64,000 nucleotides of DNA. Source: Putridiphycobacter roseus. Lineage in GTDB: Bacteria > Bacteroidota > Bacteroidia > Flavobacteriales_D > Crocinitomicaceae. The notes beneath the pieces were generated by a model, which searched no databases, was not told the DNA's origin, and saw only the letters and a list, made by a program, of their open reading frames with translations. This document shows, piece by piece, positions 6,571-15,539 of this stretch (position 1 is its first letter; the number at the start of each line of letters is the position of its first letter). A program made the translations under genes and the position numbers. The DNA lies in NCBI RefSeq assembly GCF_003234935.1, contig NZ_QKSB01000006.1, positions 1 to 64,000 on the forward strand, written 5' to 3'.

Positions 6571-6712
6571 TTTTCTTAATTTTTCATTAAACTAACCTAT
6601 TCTAAAGCTCTTAAAACAAATAATTCAGCTTGGTTTGTTACCGTGCTTTTATCAAATATAATAATAATATGCCTTATTTATTTAATAATGAAATAGAAAA
6701 AAATTTAGGAAC

Positions 6713-6742
6713 AAAAAAAAACATCCACCTAAGTGAATGTTT
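6713..6742 (-). terminator. Rho-independent terminator of rplS
   Basis: Stem 6719-6728 with 6733-6742 (10 bp, one mismatch), 4-base loop; on the minus strand it is followed by a run of T (6720-6713). It lies 22 bp after the rplS stop codon. Confidence 0.75.
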
Positions 6743-6763
6743 CTATATTTTATATTTTGAAAC

Positions 6764-7135
6764 TTACTTTTTCTTAGCAGCAACAAAAGGTCTTCTTTTT
6801 TCTTGAATTCTAGCAGCTTTACCTCTTCTCTCTCTGAAGTAGTATATTCTTGCTCTTCTTACTTTACCAATTTTATTCACCTCAATTTTATCAATAAAAG
6901 GAGAATGAACTGGAATAATTCTTTCCACACCAATGTTTCCGGAAATTTTTCTAATTGTAAAAGTTTCAGTTAAACCTGAACCTTTTCTCTGAATCACAAC
7001 ACCTTGAAATTGCTGAATTCTTTCTTTATTTCCCTCTTTAATTTTATAGTGTACAGTAATTGTAGAACCTGCACTGAAAGTTGGATGTGAGCTTTTCTCA
7101 ACTAATTCTGATTGTATTTCTTTAATAATATCCAT
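6764..7135 (-). CDS. rplS: 50S ribosomal protein L19
   Basis: L19 sits at the 30S-50S interface of the ribosome. The 123-aa product shows the family signatures: [16 protein letters not shown] near residue 20, [14 protein letters not shown] near 42, [17 protein letters not shown] near 57 and the basic tail with [18 protein letters not shown]. The ATG at 7135 (MDIIKEI) was chosen over one 36 bp upstream, because L19 proteins begin at this point and the extra residues do not fit. The gene has its own terminator downstream, and the large sensor gene lies beyond the opposite end, so it appears monocistronic. Confidence 0.97.
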   Translation of the reverse strand: MDIIKEIQSELVEKSSHPTFSAGSTITVHYKIKEGNKERIQQFQGVVIQRKGSGLTETFTIRKISGNIGVERIIPVHSPFIDKIEVNKIGKVRRARIYYFRERRGKAARIQEKRRPFVAAKKK

Positions 7136-7235
7136 TTCTATCACTTTAATTTCCCTCAATTGGGGGTGCAATATTACAAATAAAAAACGATTAACGTATT
7201 AATTTTTTACTTTTTTTTACTTTTTTTTATTCTTT

Positions 7236-10200
7236 TTATAATTCAAAGGCCACAATACAAACATCATCTACTTGATCGTGTTTCTTATCTGCTTGTTCCA
7301 TCCAATTTAAAAGTTCCTTTTCTAAAGCTTCTTGCTGGGCATCATGCTCTTTATGAGAGATTTTCATGATAAATTGTTTGAATTTCTTTACCATGTATTT
7401 TTTGGAACGTGGTCCACCAAATTGATCCGCATAGCCATCCGTTGTCAAATAAAATTTCATTCCTGGTGCTACCGCCATTTTGTGCTCTTCATAAATTTGC
7501 TCGTCAGGCGTAAAGCCCGCTATCGCCGTCTTTGTTGCTTTTATCTCCCTAAACGCTTCTTCTTCTACTATCCATAATCCCCTATGTGCACCAGCATATG
7601 TGAGCTCATTGGTTTCTGTGTTTATAGTGCAAATAGCAGCATCCATTCCATCTCTGGTAGAGTTTCCTTGTGCCGATTGCTTTAATGTGTTTTTTATGGC
7701 CCTATTTAATTCTGCTAAAATTAAGCCAGGAGAGGTGATTTTACGCTCGTTTACAATAATGTTTAACCTATCTGACCCAATCATGCTCATAAAAGCACCC
7801 GGTACACCATGCCCTGTACAATCTGCACACACCACAATCAACTCCTTACCTTTTTTTGAAAACCAATAAAAATCGCCCGATACAATATCTTTTGGTCGGT
7901 ATAAAATAAAGGACTTTGGTAACCACTTTTTCATTTCCCCCTCTAAAGGTAATATGGCATCTTGAATTCTTTTGGCATAGTTTATACTGTCTTCAATCTC
8001 CTTTTTTTGTTCCGAAATTTCCACATTCTTTACTTCTAACACCTCGTTTTTCATGCTAATTTCCTTGGTTCTCTCATCTACAATTATCTCTAACTGATCA
8101 TTTCTTCTTTTTAACCTGGCAGATGTTATTCTTCCTACCCCAAATAATACTAAAAAGAATAGTATAACATATAAAAAATAAGCCCAAGCTGTTCGATACC
8201 ATGGTGGACGTACAGAAAAAGTATAACTCGCCACACTACTCAGTTGATCGTATATATTTTTAGCCCTTACTTTAAACGTATAATCCCCTTCCTTTAAGTT
8301 GGTAATCGTTCGGTCACTTTTTGCCTCGTATTCCGACCAGTTTTCGTCATATCCTTCTAAAAAAGTACTGTATTTGGGCTTGTGTTCATCTTCAAAATAA
8401 GGACATGAATATGAAAATAAAAAATCATTGTTTTCGTAATCAAATCTAAGCATGTCGGTTTGTACTCCTGCCTTAAACTTACCATTAAACACCCTAATGG
8501 TGTCTTCTACCAATACATTTCTAATTAAACTAGTGAAGTTAGACTGGTAATTCTTTCTCGCATTGTGCTTGTAACGAATTAAACCATCTGCACAACCTAT
8601 CCATAACACCCCATTGTCTTCTACCAATAAATTGTTAATCCTACCATACTTTATCCCCCAAAAAGGCTTATTGATAAATATTTTCTGCTTTTTATCATAA
8701 AAACCTAATTTGTGCTCTGCTACATACCAAGTGCGGTCTTCCGTATCGGCAATCAATAATATTTCCTGGTCAAAAATAGAATCATATAATGGCGCAATAT
8801 CAAACATCCCTCTTACAAATTTTGGGTCTGCCAATTCTTCTTCCGTTAGTTCGTCTTTCATTAATTCTCTCATGAAATCTTCATCTAAAAAGGTCATAGG
8901 ACCAAACTTACAACCAAACAATAAGGAATCTTTTAGCAAAATTGGCCTTGTTACCTCTCCTTCGCACAAGCCATCCGCGAATGTGAATAAGTCTAATAAT
9001 GTATCTTTTTCACTCATAATTAAACGTAAAGCTCCTGATCCACTCGTTCCTATCCAATAATCGTCACTTTTTGGTGACTTAACAATACTGGTGGTACTGT
9101 TTAATGAAACCTCATCTTTCCATTTTAATTTAAATCGATTATTCCACAGGTATACCCCGGTATTACCGGAAGTAATTATTAATTTTCGTTGGGTATCATA
9201 CAATATACCATTGGTGTTTAAGTCTGAAATTTTTGTGAAATGCTGCTTTGCATCCATTTGATAAATACCTTCGGTAGAAGCTATGCATAAACGATTATTG
9301 ATAATTTCAAAATCCCAAACCTGGTCCCGAATTTCGGAAATTCTTTTAAATTCCTTTGCATTATTTAAACTTGTATCTTGCACGTAAACGCCATAGGAGG
9401 AGCCCACATACATAATACCCTGAAATCTTTCAAATGCTTGTATGTTTCCTTCAATACCTGCTTTTTCATTGAAAAAAGAAAGCGGAGAATAATAATTTAC
9501 CTTTGATATACCATTACCTAAACCTAACCATAAGTTTTGATCGCGATCTTCAAACATGGATTTGATATCATTGGATCGTAAACCAGTAGATCGATTAATT
9601 TCATTGACTATTTCTCCTTTAGCATTGACAATAAAAACGCCCTTGTCAAAGGTCTGGATGCCATAATTACCATCTGAAAGTAGCTTTGTACCAAAGTTTT
9701 TAACGCCTTTTAAATGAGCAGAAGATTTTGGTACCCTGGATAACTTGTCGTCTTTAATTTGATAGATCCCATTTTCGACCGTAAAAATAAGTAAGCCATT
9801 TTCACTGTTGGGCAATGTAAATAAACCAAAACAAGGCTCATATTTAAACATTTCAGACCCTGAAACCAGCTCTAATGATCCATTTATATAACGTCTCAAA
9901 CCAACCCCCCTTTCTCTGGTATAAAATACCCCGTCGACCATAAATGCGGTATGAAAAGAATTTTCACTCTTAAATACTGTGATTTTTTTTGCTGCTAAAT
10001 CATATACAAAAACCCCTTCTTCTGCTTGAAAAAAGACATGTGTTTTGGAAGCGAAACAAAAATTAACTTCCGAAAATTGTTGGGTAAAAATATTGAGCTT
10101 ATCACTTAAGGATTCATAAACTAAACTGCCTTTATCGTCGGTTTTTAAATAACCAAACTGTCCCAATGAACCTGTATATATTGTCCCGGTACTATCCATA

Positions 10201-10451
10201 CACAAACTGTGCACATAGGCACTGATTTGTACTGCAATAAAATTCCAATTCTTACCGTCGTACTCCATCACCCCATTGGAGTTCCCAAAATACATCACCC
10301 CACGCTGATCTTGTACAATTGCGTAATTTTCTGGATTCCTAAACTGGCCGTAAGTATTGGTAGAGTAATTTTCTATTGGTGGATAGTAATCTTGTCCAAA
10401 ACTGAGGGTGAATAAAACAATTGAAATAAATGTTAATAAAAGTTTTGCCAT
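7236..10451 (-). CDS. Periplasmic propeller sensor with cytoplasmic SpoIIE/PP2C phosphatase
   Basis: A 1071-aa membrane signalling protein. After a signal peptide (residues 1-20, ending LSFGQ) come two-component-regulator propeller blades (about 30-660; motifs such as LWLGLGNGIS and LWIGCADGLI), a Y_Y_Y domain (about 675-745, with LEGYDENWSEYE and LKEGDYTFKVRA), one membrane helix (about 752-775), a coiled coil (about 780-830) and a SpoIIE-type Ser/Thr phosphatase domain to the end, with GDFYWF, DCTGHGVPGAFMSM and TTDGYADQFGG metal-binding motifs. It most likely senses an extracellular cue and dephosphorylates an unknown protein, perhaps an anti-sigma-antagonist type switch. The ATG at 10451 starts the signal peptide; an earlier in-frame ATG is 39 bp upstream. 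It diverges from the MazG-like gene, 50 bp away. Confidence 0.9.
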   Translation of the reverse strand: MAKLLLTFISIVLFTLSFGQDYYPPIENYSTNTYGQFRNPENYAIVQDQRGVMYFGNSNGVMEYDGKNWNFIAVQISAYVHSLCMDSTGTIYTGSLGQFGYLKTDDKGSLVYESLSDKLNIFTQQFSEVNFCFASKTHVFFQAEEGVFVYDLAAKKITVFKSENSFHTAFMVDGVFYTRERGVGLRRYINGSLELVSGSEMFKYEPCFGLFTLPNSENGLLIFTVENGIYQIKDDKLSRVPKSSAHLKGVKNFGTKLLSDGNYGIQTFDKGVFIVNAKGEIVNEINRSTGLRSNDIKSMFEDRDQNLWLGLGNGISKVNYYSPLSFFNEKAGIEGNIQAFERFQGIMYVGSSYGVYVQDTSLNNAKEFKRISEIRDQVWDFEIINNRLCIASTEGIYQMDAKQHFTKISDLNTNGILYDTQRKLIITSGNTGVYLWNNRFKLKWKDEVSLNSTTSIVKSPKSDDYWIGTSGSGALRLIMSEKDTLLDLFTFADGLCEGEVTRPILLKDSLLFGCKFGPMTFLDEDFMRELMKDELTEEELADPKFVRGMFDIAPLYDSIFDQEILLIADTEDRTWYVAEHKLGFYDKKQKIFINKPFWGIKYGRINNLLVEDNGVLWIGCADGLIRYKHNARKNYQSNFTSLIRNVLVEDTIRVFNGKFKAGVQTDMLRFDYENNDFLFSYSCPYFEDEHKPKYSTFLEGYDENWSEYEAKSDRTITNLKEGDYTFKVRAKNIYDQLSSVASYTFSVRPPWYRTAWAYFLYVILFFLVLFGVGRITSARLKRRNDQLEIIVDERTKEISMKNEVLEVKNVEISEQKKEIEDSINYAKRIQDAILPLEGEMKKWLPKSFILYRPKDIVSGDFYWFSKKGKELIVVCADCTGHGVPGAFMSMIGSDRLNIIVNERKITSPGLILAELNRAIKNTLKQSAQGNSTRDGMDAAICTINTETNELTYAGAHRGLWIVEEEAFREIKATKTAIAGFTPDEQIYEEHKMAVAPGMKFYLTTDGYADQFGGPRSKKYMVKKFKQFIMKISHKEHDAQQEALEKELLNWMEQADKKHDQVDDVCIVAFEL

Positions 10452-10501
10452 CTTCCTCTGAAGTTTTTGGTGGTTATATATCTTTATCAAAAATAGTAAA
10501 A

Positions 10502-10906
10502 ATGAGTAAAGAAATACTTTTTAAAGAGATTATTAAGCATGTTGAGACTTTTCACGACGCTTTTAAAATAGAAAATAACTATAAACCAACTGCCCTTCTT
10601 TCGCAAGCCGACTATCGTTTAAGGCACCGTTTGATGGAAGAGGAAAATGAAGAGTATTTGGAGGCTGCTCAAAAAGGAGATTTAATTGAAATTGCAGATG
10701 CACTGGGAGATCAACTGTATATTTTATGTGGTACCATTTTAAAACATGGTTTACAAGATAAAATAACAGAAGTATTTGAAGAAATTCAACGTTCTAACAT
10801 GAGTAAACTAGACGCCAATGGACAGCCTATTTACCGTAATGATGGCAAAGTAATGAAGTCTGATTTGTATTTTAAACCCAATATTAAAAAAATTATTGAT
10901 GCTTAA
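10502..10906 (+). CDS. MazG/HisE-like nucleoside triphosphate pyrophosphohydrolase
   Basis: A 134-aa all-alpha NTP-PPase. The metal-binding pattern is visible as EEENEEYLEA (about residue 46) and the helix IADALGDQLYILCGT (about 63), followed by a typical GxxxxD/E-like partner region. Such enzymes split NTPs, dNTPs or phosphoribosyl-ATP into the monophosphate and pyrophosphate; without his genes nearby a house-cleaning role is more likely. The ATG at 10502 matches the start of the helical domain; a longer reading frame upstream would run into the divergent promoter region. The 3' end overlaps the convergent BtuF-like gene by 4 bp. Confidence 0.85.
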   Translation: MSKEILFKEIIKHVETFHDAFKIENNYKPTALLSQADYRLRHRLMEEENEEYLEAAQKGDLIEIADALGDQLYILCGTILKHGLQDKITEVFEEIQRSNMSKLDANGQPIYRNDGKVMKSDLYFKPNIKKIIDA

Positions 10907-11685
10907 TCGGCCAATTCTAACATAAGCGTATTCTCCCAATACGCTTTAAACATTAATAAACGACTGCCGTACCAAGAAAAAAGTTCTCCATCTACTAAAA
11001 CAACTTTTGCATTACTAACCGCTTGTAAGGCCTCAATATGTTTTATACCGAATGGAAAAGGCTCTGAACTTAAAAAAATATAATCCGCGTTTAAATCCCT
11101 TATTTCATTTTCGGTTAAGACCGGATACCTGCCTGTATCTGCCGTTTTAGCAATAGTTAAACCTACCCGATTTAACAACTGTGCAATAAAAGTGTTTGAA
11201 CCTGCGCACATGTAGGGATTTTTCCAAATAAGATAGAGCACTTTGCCTTTAACTTGCTGTAAATCTTGCAATTCCTTTTTAATGTTTTGCGCTATCTCAA
11301 TGGCCTTTGCTTGTTTATTAAACAACTCTCCCATAGCATTAATAAAGTTTAATGCCTCTGGAATTGTCTTTATATCACTCGTGTATACCGGATATTTTTC
11401 TTGTAACTCTAAAATTTCCGATTGGGTGTTTTCTTCCTTATTACCAATAATTAAGTCGGGCGACAAGTTGGCTATTTTTTCAAAATCTACATTTTTTGTC
11501 CCCCCAACTCTTACCTTACTTTGGTGCCATTTTTTGGGATGAACACAAAATTTTGTAATACCAACCACCCTATCCCCCAGCCCCAAATCAAACAGTAATT
11601 CTGTTTGAGATGGTACCAGTGAAATTATTCTTTTTGGCGCTTCTGGTAATGAAAATGAATGACCTATTTGATCTTCAGTTAACAT
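10903..11685 (-). CDS. BtuF-like helical-backbone metal/cobalamin-binding protein lacking a signal peptide
   Basis: Resembles the class III periplasmic binding proteins used for cobalamin and siderophores. The N-lobe starts with PKRIISLVPSQTELLFDLGLGDRVVGIT (region 18-45) and has NLSPDLIIGN near 73; a long backbone helix spans about 115-145; the C-lobe includes WKNPYMCAGSNTFIAQLL near 155. At 260 aa the size is normal, yet no signal peptide or lipobox is present, so it should stay in the cytoplasm. It follows the cystathionine beta-synthase-like gene by 2 bp on the same strand, so the two are cotranscribed. No permease or ATPase is linked. A cytoplasmic corrinoid- or metal-handling role is possible but unproven. 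Confidence 0.8.
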   Translation of the reverse strand: MLTEDQIGHSFSLPEAPKRIISLVPSQTELLFDLGLGDRVVGITKFCVHPKKWHQSKVRVGGTKNVDFEKIANLSPDLIIGNKEENTQSEILELQEKYPVYTSDIKTIPEALNFINAMGELFNKQAKAIEIAQNIKKELQDLQQVKGKVLYLIWKNPYMCAGSNTFIAQLLNRVGLTIAKTADTGRYPVLTENEIRDLNADYIFLSSEPFPFGIKHIEALQAVSNAKVVLVDGELFSWYGSRLLMFKAYWENTLMLELAD

Positions 11686-11687
11686 GA

Positions 11688-13046
11688 TTAAATCGCACTT
11701 ATCAAATCGTATCTAGTGATGATGTTGTATTTTTCGTTTTCTAATCGAACCAATACCGCAGGTGTAGTTGAATTGATTAATTTTGAAATAGCTTCAATCT
11801 TTGTATTTGCTTCCACTATAGGTAAAGCCGGTTGCATAACCGCTCCTAATGGCGTATCCATTAATGATGGATTTTCTATTAAATCTTGTAATAATTTTCT
11901 GTCATCAACATGCCCCGCAAATCCACCGTCTTTAGTAACTGGTATTTGCGAAATATTGTATGCTTTCATTTTAGCAATGGCATGCGAAACTAATTCTTCA
12001 CTTGCACAAACTACTAAGTTTTTATCGGCATGGTTTTCAATTAAATCTTGTGCTACTTTATGCCCTTCATCTAAAAAGCCTCTTTCTCGCATCCAATCGT
12101 CGTTGAACATTTTTCCTACATAACGACTACCATGGTCATGAAATAAAACTACAATCACGTCATCCTCGGTAAATTGATCTTTCATTTGCATTAAACCTGC
12201 AATCGCTGATCCAGCAGAGTTACCAACAAAAATACCTTCTTCACGGGCAATTCTACGGGTCATTACTGCTGCGTCCTTATCCGTTACTTTTTCAAAGTGA
12301 TCAATCACTGAAAAATCGACGTTTTTTGGTAAAATATCTTCTCCAATTCCTTCTGTGATATAAGGGTAAATTTCATTCTCATCAAAAATACCTGTTTCGT
12401 GGTATTTTTTAAATACCGAACCATAAGTATCAATACCTATATTTTTAATCGCTGGGTTTTGTTCTTTTAAATACTTCCCTGCTCCAGAAATGGTACCACC
12501 TGTTCCTACACCTACCAAAAAGTGTGTAATATCTCCTTCTGTTTGTTCCCAAATTTCGGGACCAGTTTGCTCGTAGTGTGCTGTGCTATTGGATAAATTA
12601 TCGTATTGATTCACATACCAAGAATTTGGTGTTTCTTTGGCTAATCTTTTTGAAACAGAATAATATGATCTAGGATCTTCTGGTTCTACTGCAGTTGGAC
12701 AAACTACTACTTCTGCACCAACAGCTCTTAAAATATCCATCTTTTCCTTAGACTGTTTGTCACTCAATACACAAATTAATTTATACCCCTTTGCAATACA
12801 AGCTAATGCTAATCCCATTCCTGTATTTCCAGATGTACCTTCAATCAAGGTTGCTCCTGGTTTTAGTAATCCTTGCTTTTCAGCATCTTCTACCATTTTC
12901 AATGCCATTCTATCTTTTACAGAGTTTCCTGGATTGGTGGTTTCTACTTTTGCCAAAACGGTGGCTTTAATCCCTTTAACTACACTGTGAAGTCTAACTA
13001 ACGGAGTATTTCCTATGGTATCAAGTATTGAATTGTGGTATTTCAT
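11688..13046 (-). CDS. cbs: PLP-dependent cystathionine beta-synthase/cysteine synthase with C-terminal CBS pair
   Basis: A fold-type II PLP enzyme, 452 aa. The PLP lysine is K44 in NPGNSVKDR, the substrate loop is GTSGNTG at 70-76, and GVGTGGTISG near 182 binds the PLP phosphate. After about residue 340 a pair of CBS domains follows (VVCASEELVSHAI and VMQPALPIVEAN segments), as in cystathionine beta-synthase; these usually bind adenosyl compounds and regulate activity. The haem-binding N-terminal extension of animal CBS is absent. Expected reaction: serine (or O-acetylserine) plus homocysteine or sulfide to cystathionine or cysteine. The CBS domains favour the cbs name over cysK/cysM. It leads an operon with the BtuF-like gene. 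Confidence 0.88.
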   Translation of the reverse strand: MKYHNSILDTIGNTPLVRLHSVVKGIKATVLAKVETTNPGNSVKDRMALKMVEDAEKQGLLKPGATLIEGTSGNTGMGLALACIAKGYKLICVLSDKQSKEKMDILRAVGAEVVVCPTAVEPEDPRSYYSVSKRLAKETPNSWYVNQYDNLSNSTAHYEQTGPEIWEQTEGDITHFLVGVGTGGTISGAGKYLKEQNPAIKNIGIDTYGSVFKKYHETGIFDENEIYPYITEGIGEDILPKNVDFSVIDHFEKVTDKDAAVMTRRIAREEGIFVGNSAGSAIAGLMQMKDQFTEDDVIVVLFHDHGSRYVGKMFNDDWMRERGFLDEGHKVAQDLIENHADKNLVVCASEELVSHAIAKMKAYNISQIPVTKDGGFAGHVDDRKLLQDLIENPSLMDTPLGAVMQPALPIVEANTKIEAISKLINSTTPAVLVRLENEKYNIITRYDLISAI

Positions 13047-13122
13047 AAAATATATAATTGCAAAATTTGCTGATTCGGAGACAAAGATAATTGAAATAGT
13101 TTAAAAAAATGATTGGCAAAAA

Positions 13123-13150
13123 AAAAGAGGTTACCGAAGCAACCTCTTTT
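13123..13150 (-). terminator. Rho-independent terminator of the outer membrane protein operon
   Basis: A 10-bp stem AAAAGAGGTT (13123-13132) with AACCTCTTTT (13141-13150) and an 8-base loop, flanked by A and T tracts, so it can work in both directions. It lies 22 bp after the stop of the gene at 13172-14068. Confidence 0.8.
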
Positions 13151-13171
13151 TTAAAATCTTTTAATAGCTGT

Positions 13172-14068
13172 TTAAAAATAAAACATCAAATAAATTGAAC
13201 CATTAAAGTTATCTGTATCTAAATTAAACGATCTGTTACTCACCGATTCGTTAGTTTTTACAATAACGCCGCCTATAGAACCATCTTCGTTGATTGCATT
13301 GGTATCGAAATATTCCGACACAACGGATGATTTTCCGGTATTCTGTAAAGAAAGACCCCAACCAAACTCTGTTCCAATACAAATTTTTGGCGCAACATAG
13401 TATTCAACTCCAGCAAAAGCTCTTAAGCCTACACCCCAAGTTACACCATAATCTCTACTCAACATTCTTTCTCCAACATTGTCACCATTAACACCTTGGT
13501 AATTACCGTTTTCATCAAAAGCAGATGTTGGCGTCATGTTTCCTTCACCTAACGCATTTGCGTAAGTGTATTGATTGTGTGATCTTTGTCTATAAACAAA
13601 AGCTTCACCACCATAAACTCCTTTAAGTCTTGTAGTTCCTCTTCTAAATTCATATCCAACCCCTAAATTAACAACACTTCCATTGTAATTCACCATATCT
13701 ATTACGGTAGAGTCTGCAGAATTCTTTAAATCATCAAAAACCTCATATTTTACCAATTGGTCCATGTCGTTAATTCTAAAATTCATTCTTAACGCATTGT
13801 CATCCGTTAACATGTACTTTCCGTAAATAGTATTACCTGAAAACATGTTCGGAACAAATTTACTCCCGTTTAACGCAGTGTTAGAATTATTTTTACCAAA
13901 TATATTCCCTACATAAGTCAATACTGGCAATGCATTCATTCCAATTGCAAACTCACCTGCAACTGGCATTATGTCTACACCATTCTTATTTTGAATTTGT
14001 GGATTCCCTTGAGAATACAACAAACTACTAGAAAGAAAGGCAATAGAAATTCCTATTATCTTTTTCAT
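13172..14068 (-). CDS. Outer membrane beta-barrel protein, 298 aa
   Basis: A signal peptide (residues 1-19, ending LLYSQ) is followed by amphipathic beta-strands such as NALRMNFRIND, VVNLGVGYEFRRG, LKGVYGGEAFVYR and VGLRAFAGVEYYVAP. The protein ends in YLMFYF, a terminal aromatic residue typical of proteins inserted by the BAM complex. No specific family beyond an outer membrane beta-barrel is recognised; porin-like or structural roles are possible. It is downstream of a lipoprotein gene with an 11-bp gap, so the two probably form an operon and may act together at the outer membrane. Confidence 0.8.
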   Translation of the reverse strand: MKKIIGISIAFLSSSLLYSQGNPQIQNKNGVDIMPVAGEFAIGMNALPVLTYVGNIFGKNNSNTALNGSKFVPNMFSGNTIYGKYMLTDDNALRMNFRINDMDQLVKYEVFDDLKNSADSTVIDMVNYNGSVVNLGVGYEFRRGTTRLKGVYGGEAFVYRQRSHNQYTYANALGEGNMTPTSAFDENGNYQGVNGDNVGERMLSRDYGVTWGVGLRAFAGVEYYVAPKICIGTEFGWGLSLQNTGKSSVVSEYFDTNAINEDGSIGGVIVKTNESVSNRSFNLDTDNFNGSIYLMFYF

Positions 14069-14079
14069 CTTTGTTTTTT

Positions 14080-14586
14080 TTAGTTTGCTGTATATGTGTA
14101 TTCTTTAATTAAGCTAGCACCATCATAAATAGTAGCATTTTTATCACTTAATGTATAAATTTTAGTTTGTGCTGGATTGTTTGATGGGTCAAATTGTGCT
14201 TGACTTGCATCAAAATCACTGAATCTAATCTCTACATTAATTTGCTCAGAATACGTTGGTAAACCTGTAAAGGTAAATGATCCATTATCGCCAACTACAG
14301 CAGTGAATTTTTTTAATTCATAATTAAAACTGTTGTCTGGATTCTTTTGCAAATCATAAGTATCAATAATGGCTGTTAATTTTGTACCTGAAGGTGCAAA
14401 TTCATTATCGTAACCTGAAATAAATACACCTGCTGCAGTGGTATCATTCCCTAAATCAAGAGGTGCATAAAGCGTTCCTGTTATTGTTGCTGAACCTGGC
14501 TCTGCAGGTGTAGCTGTTTCTGTTTTTTTACAGCTCATCATTACTAAAGATGCAAGTGCAAAAATTGTTAGTACTTTTGTTTTCAT
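14080..14586 (-). CDS. Lipoprotein of unknown function, 168 aa
   Basis: A lipoprotein signal ending VMMSCKK places the lipidated Cys at residue 19. The mature part is a beta-rich domain with a carboxypeptidase-regulatory-like (transthyretin-like) look: GSATITGTLY near 32, then NGSFTFTGLPTYSEQINVEIRF-like strands near 100-122. Such domains are usually structural. It is the first gene of a two-gene operon with the barrel at 13172-14068 and is divergent from the hydrolase gene. A tie to envelope assembly is plausible but not shown. Confidence 0.75.
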   Translation of the reverse strand: MKTKVLTIFALASLVMMSCKKTETATPAEPGSATITGTLYAPLDLGNDTTAAGVFISGYDNEFAPSGTKLTAIIDTYDLQKNPDNSFNYELKKFTAVVGDNGSFTFTGLPTYSEQINVEIRFSDFDASQAQFDPSNNPAQTKIYTLSDKNATIYDGASLIKEYTYTAN

Positions 14587-14661
14587 GAATTTAAGTTTTA
14601 AAAGTTTTATCCTCCTTTACGGGATTTAATAAAATTAGGTTACAAAATTAATTTTTTTTTC

Positions 14662-14690
14662 TTGCTAACCAAACCGTATCTATATATTTG
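14662..14690 (+). promoter_or_regulatory. Bacteroidota-type promoter of the hydrolase gene
   Basis: TTG (14662-14664), an 18-base spacer, then TATATTTG (14683-14690), an exact TAnnTTTG box. The ATG begins only 7 bases after the box, so the transcript is probably leaderless or nearly so. Confidence 0.7.
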
Positions 14691-14696
14691 TAATAT

Positions 14697-15458
14697 ATGA
14701 AATTGAATTATAAAAAACTAGGAGAAGCTGGCCCTCCTCTTCTAATTCTGCATGGTTTATTTGGCTCATTAGACAATTGGCAAACCATGGGTAAAAAATT
14801 GGCAGAAAACTTTCAAGTTTATTTAGTCGATCAAAGAAATCATGGCCATTCTCCACATAGTATTGAATTTAATTACGACTTAATGGTGGAAGACTTAGCT
14901 GAATTGGTAAATGATTTAGGTCTGAAGGATATCAATCTAATTGGACATTCCATGGGCGGAAAAACAGCTATCGGTTTTGCTGCAGAACATGAAGACTTGA
15001 TTCGGAAACTAATTGTAATAGATATTTCTCATAAACAATACCCAAGGCACCACGATCAAATTCTCAAAGGCATTAATAGCTTAGATTTGTCTGAAATAAA
15101 AACCCGTGGACAAGCAAGTGAAGTCATGTCGGAATATATTCAAGATCCCAGTGTACGTCAATTTTTATTGAAAAACTTGTATTGGGTGGAAAAAGGTAAA
15201 CTCGATTGGAGAATGAATGTGCCGGTATTAACCCATCAAATCGATAAAATAATTGAAGAAGTATATTTTGGAACCATAGATACACCAACTCTTTTTATTC
15301 GTGGGGCACTATCCAATTATATACTAGCATCTGATGCTGCAGAAATACACCGCAAATTTACCCATGCTGAAATTTACACCATCCAAAATGCAGGGCATTG
15401 GGTTCATGCGGAAGCACCAGACGAACTATACCATAAAATTATTACGTTTTTAAATTAA
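14697..15458 (+). CDS. Alpha/beta hydrolase (YbfF-like esterase family)
   Basis: A cytoplasmic alpha/beta-fold hydrolase, 253 aa. The oxyanion loop is HGLFGSLDNW (19-28), the nucleophile is S85 in GHSMGGK, and the catalytic His is H234 in GHWVHAEAP. The pattern HGLFGSxDNW plus DQRNHGHSPHS is characteristic of YbfF-type acyl-CoA/short-chain esterases. The natural substrate is not known. The start codon lies just downstream of a strong TAnnTTTG promoter. The next gene on the same strand has its own promoter, so this one is likely monocistronic. Confidence 0.9.
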   Translation: MKLNYKKLGEAGPPLLILHGLFGSLDNWQTMGKKLAENFQVYLVDQRNHGHSPHSIEFNYDLMVEDLAELVNDLGLKDINLIGHSMGGKTAIGFAAEHEDLIRKLIVIDISHKQYPRHHDQILKGINSLDLSEIKTRGQASEVMSEYIQDPSVRQFLLKNLYWVEKGKLDWRMNVPVLTHQIDKIIEEVYFGTIDTPTLFIRGALSNYILASDAAEIHRKFTHAEIYTIQNAGHWVHAEAPDELYHKIITFLN

Positions 15459-15493
15459 ATAACTCATATTAATATTAAATAAAGTTAATATTA

Positions 15494-15524
15494 TTGGGAT
15501 TAGTCCCTTTGTAAATTAAATTTG
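15494..15524 (+). promoter_or_regulatory. Bacteroidota-type promoter of the oxidoreductase gene
   Basis: TTG (15494-15496), 20-base spacer, TAAATTTG (15517-15524). The ATG is 15 bases downstream. Confidence 0.6.
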
Positions 15525-15539
15525 TAAAAAAACAACTGC

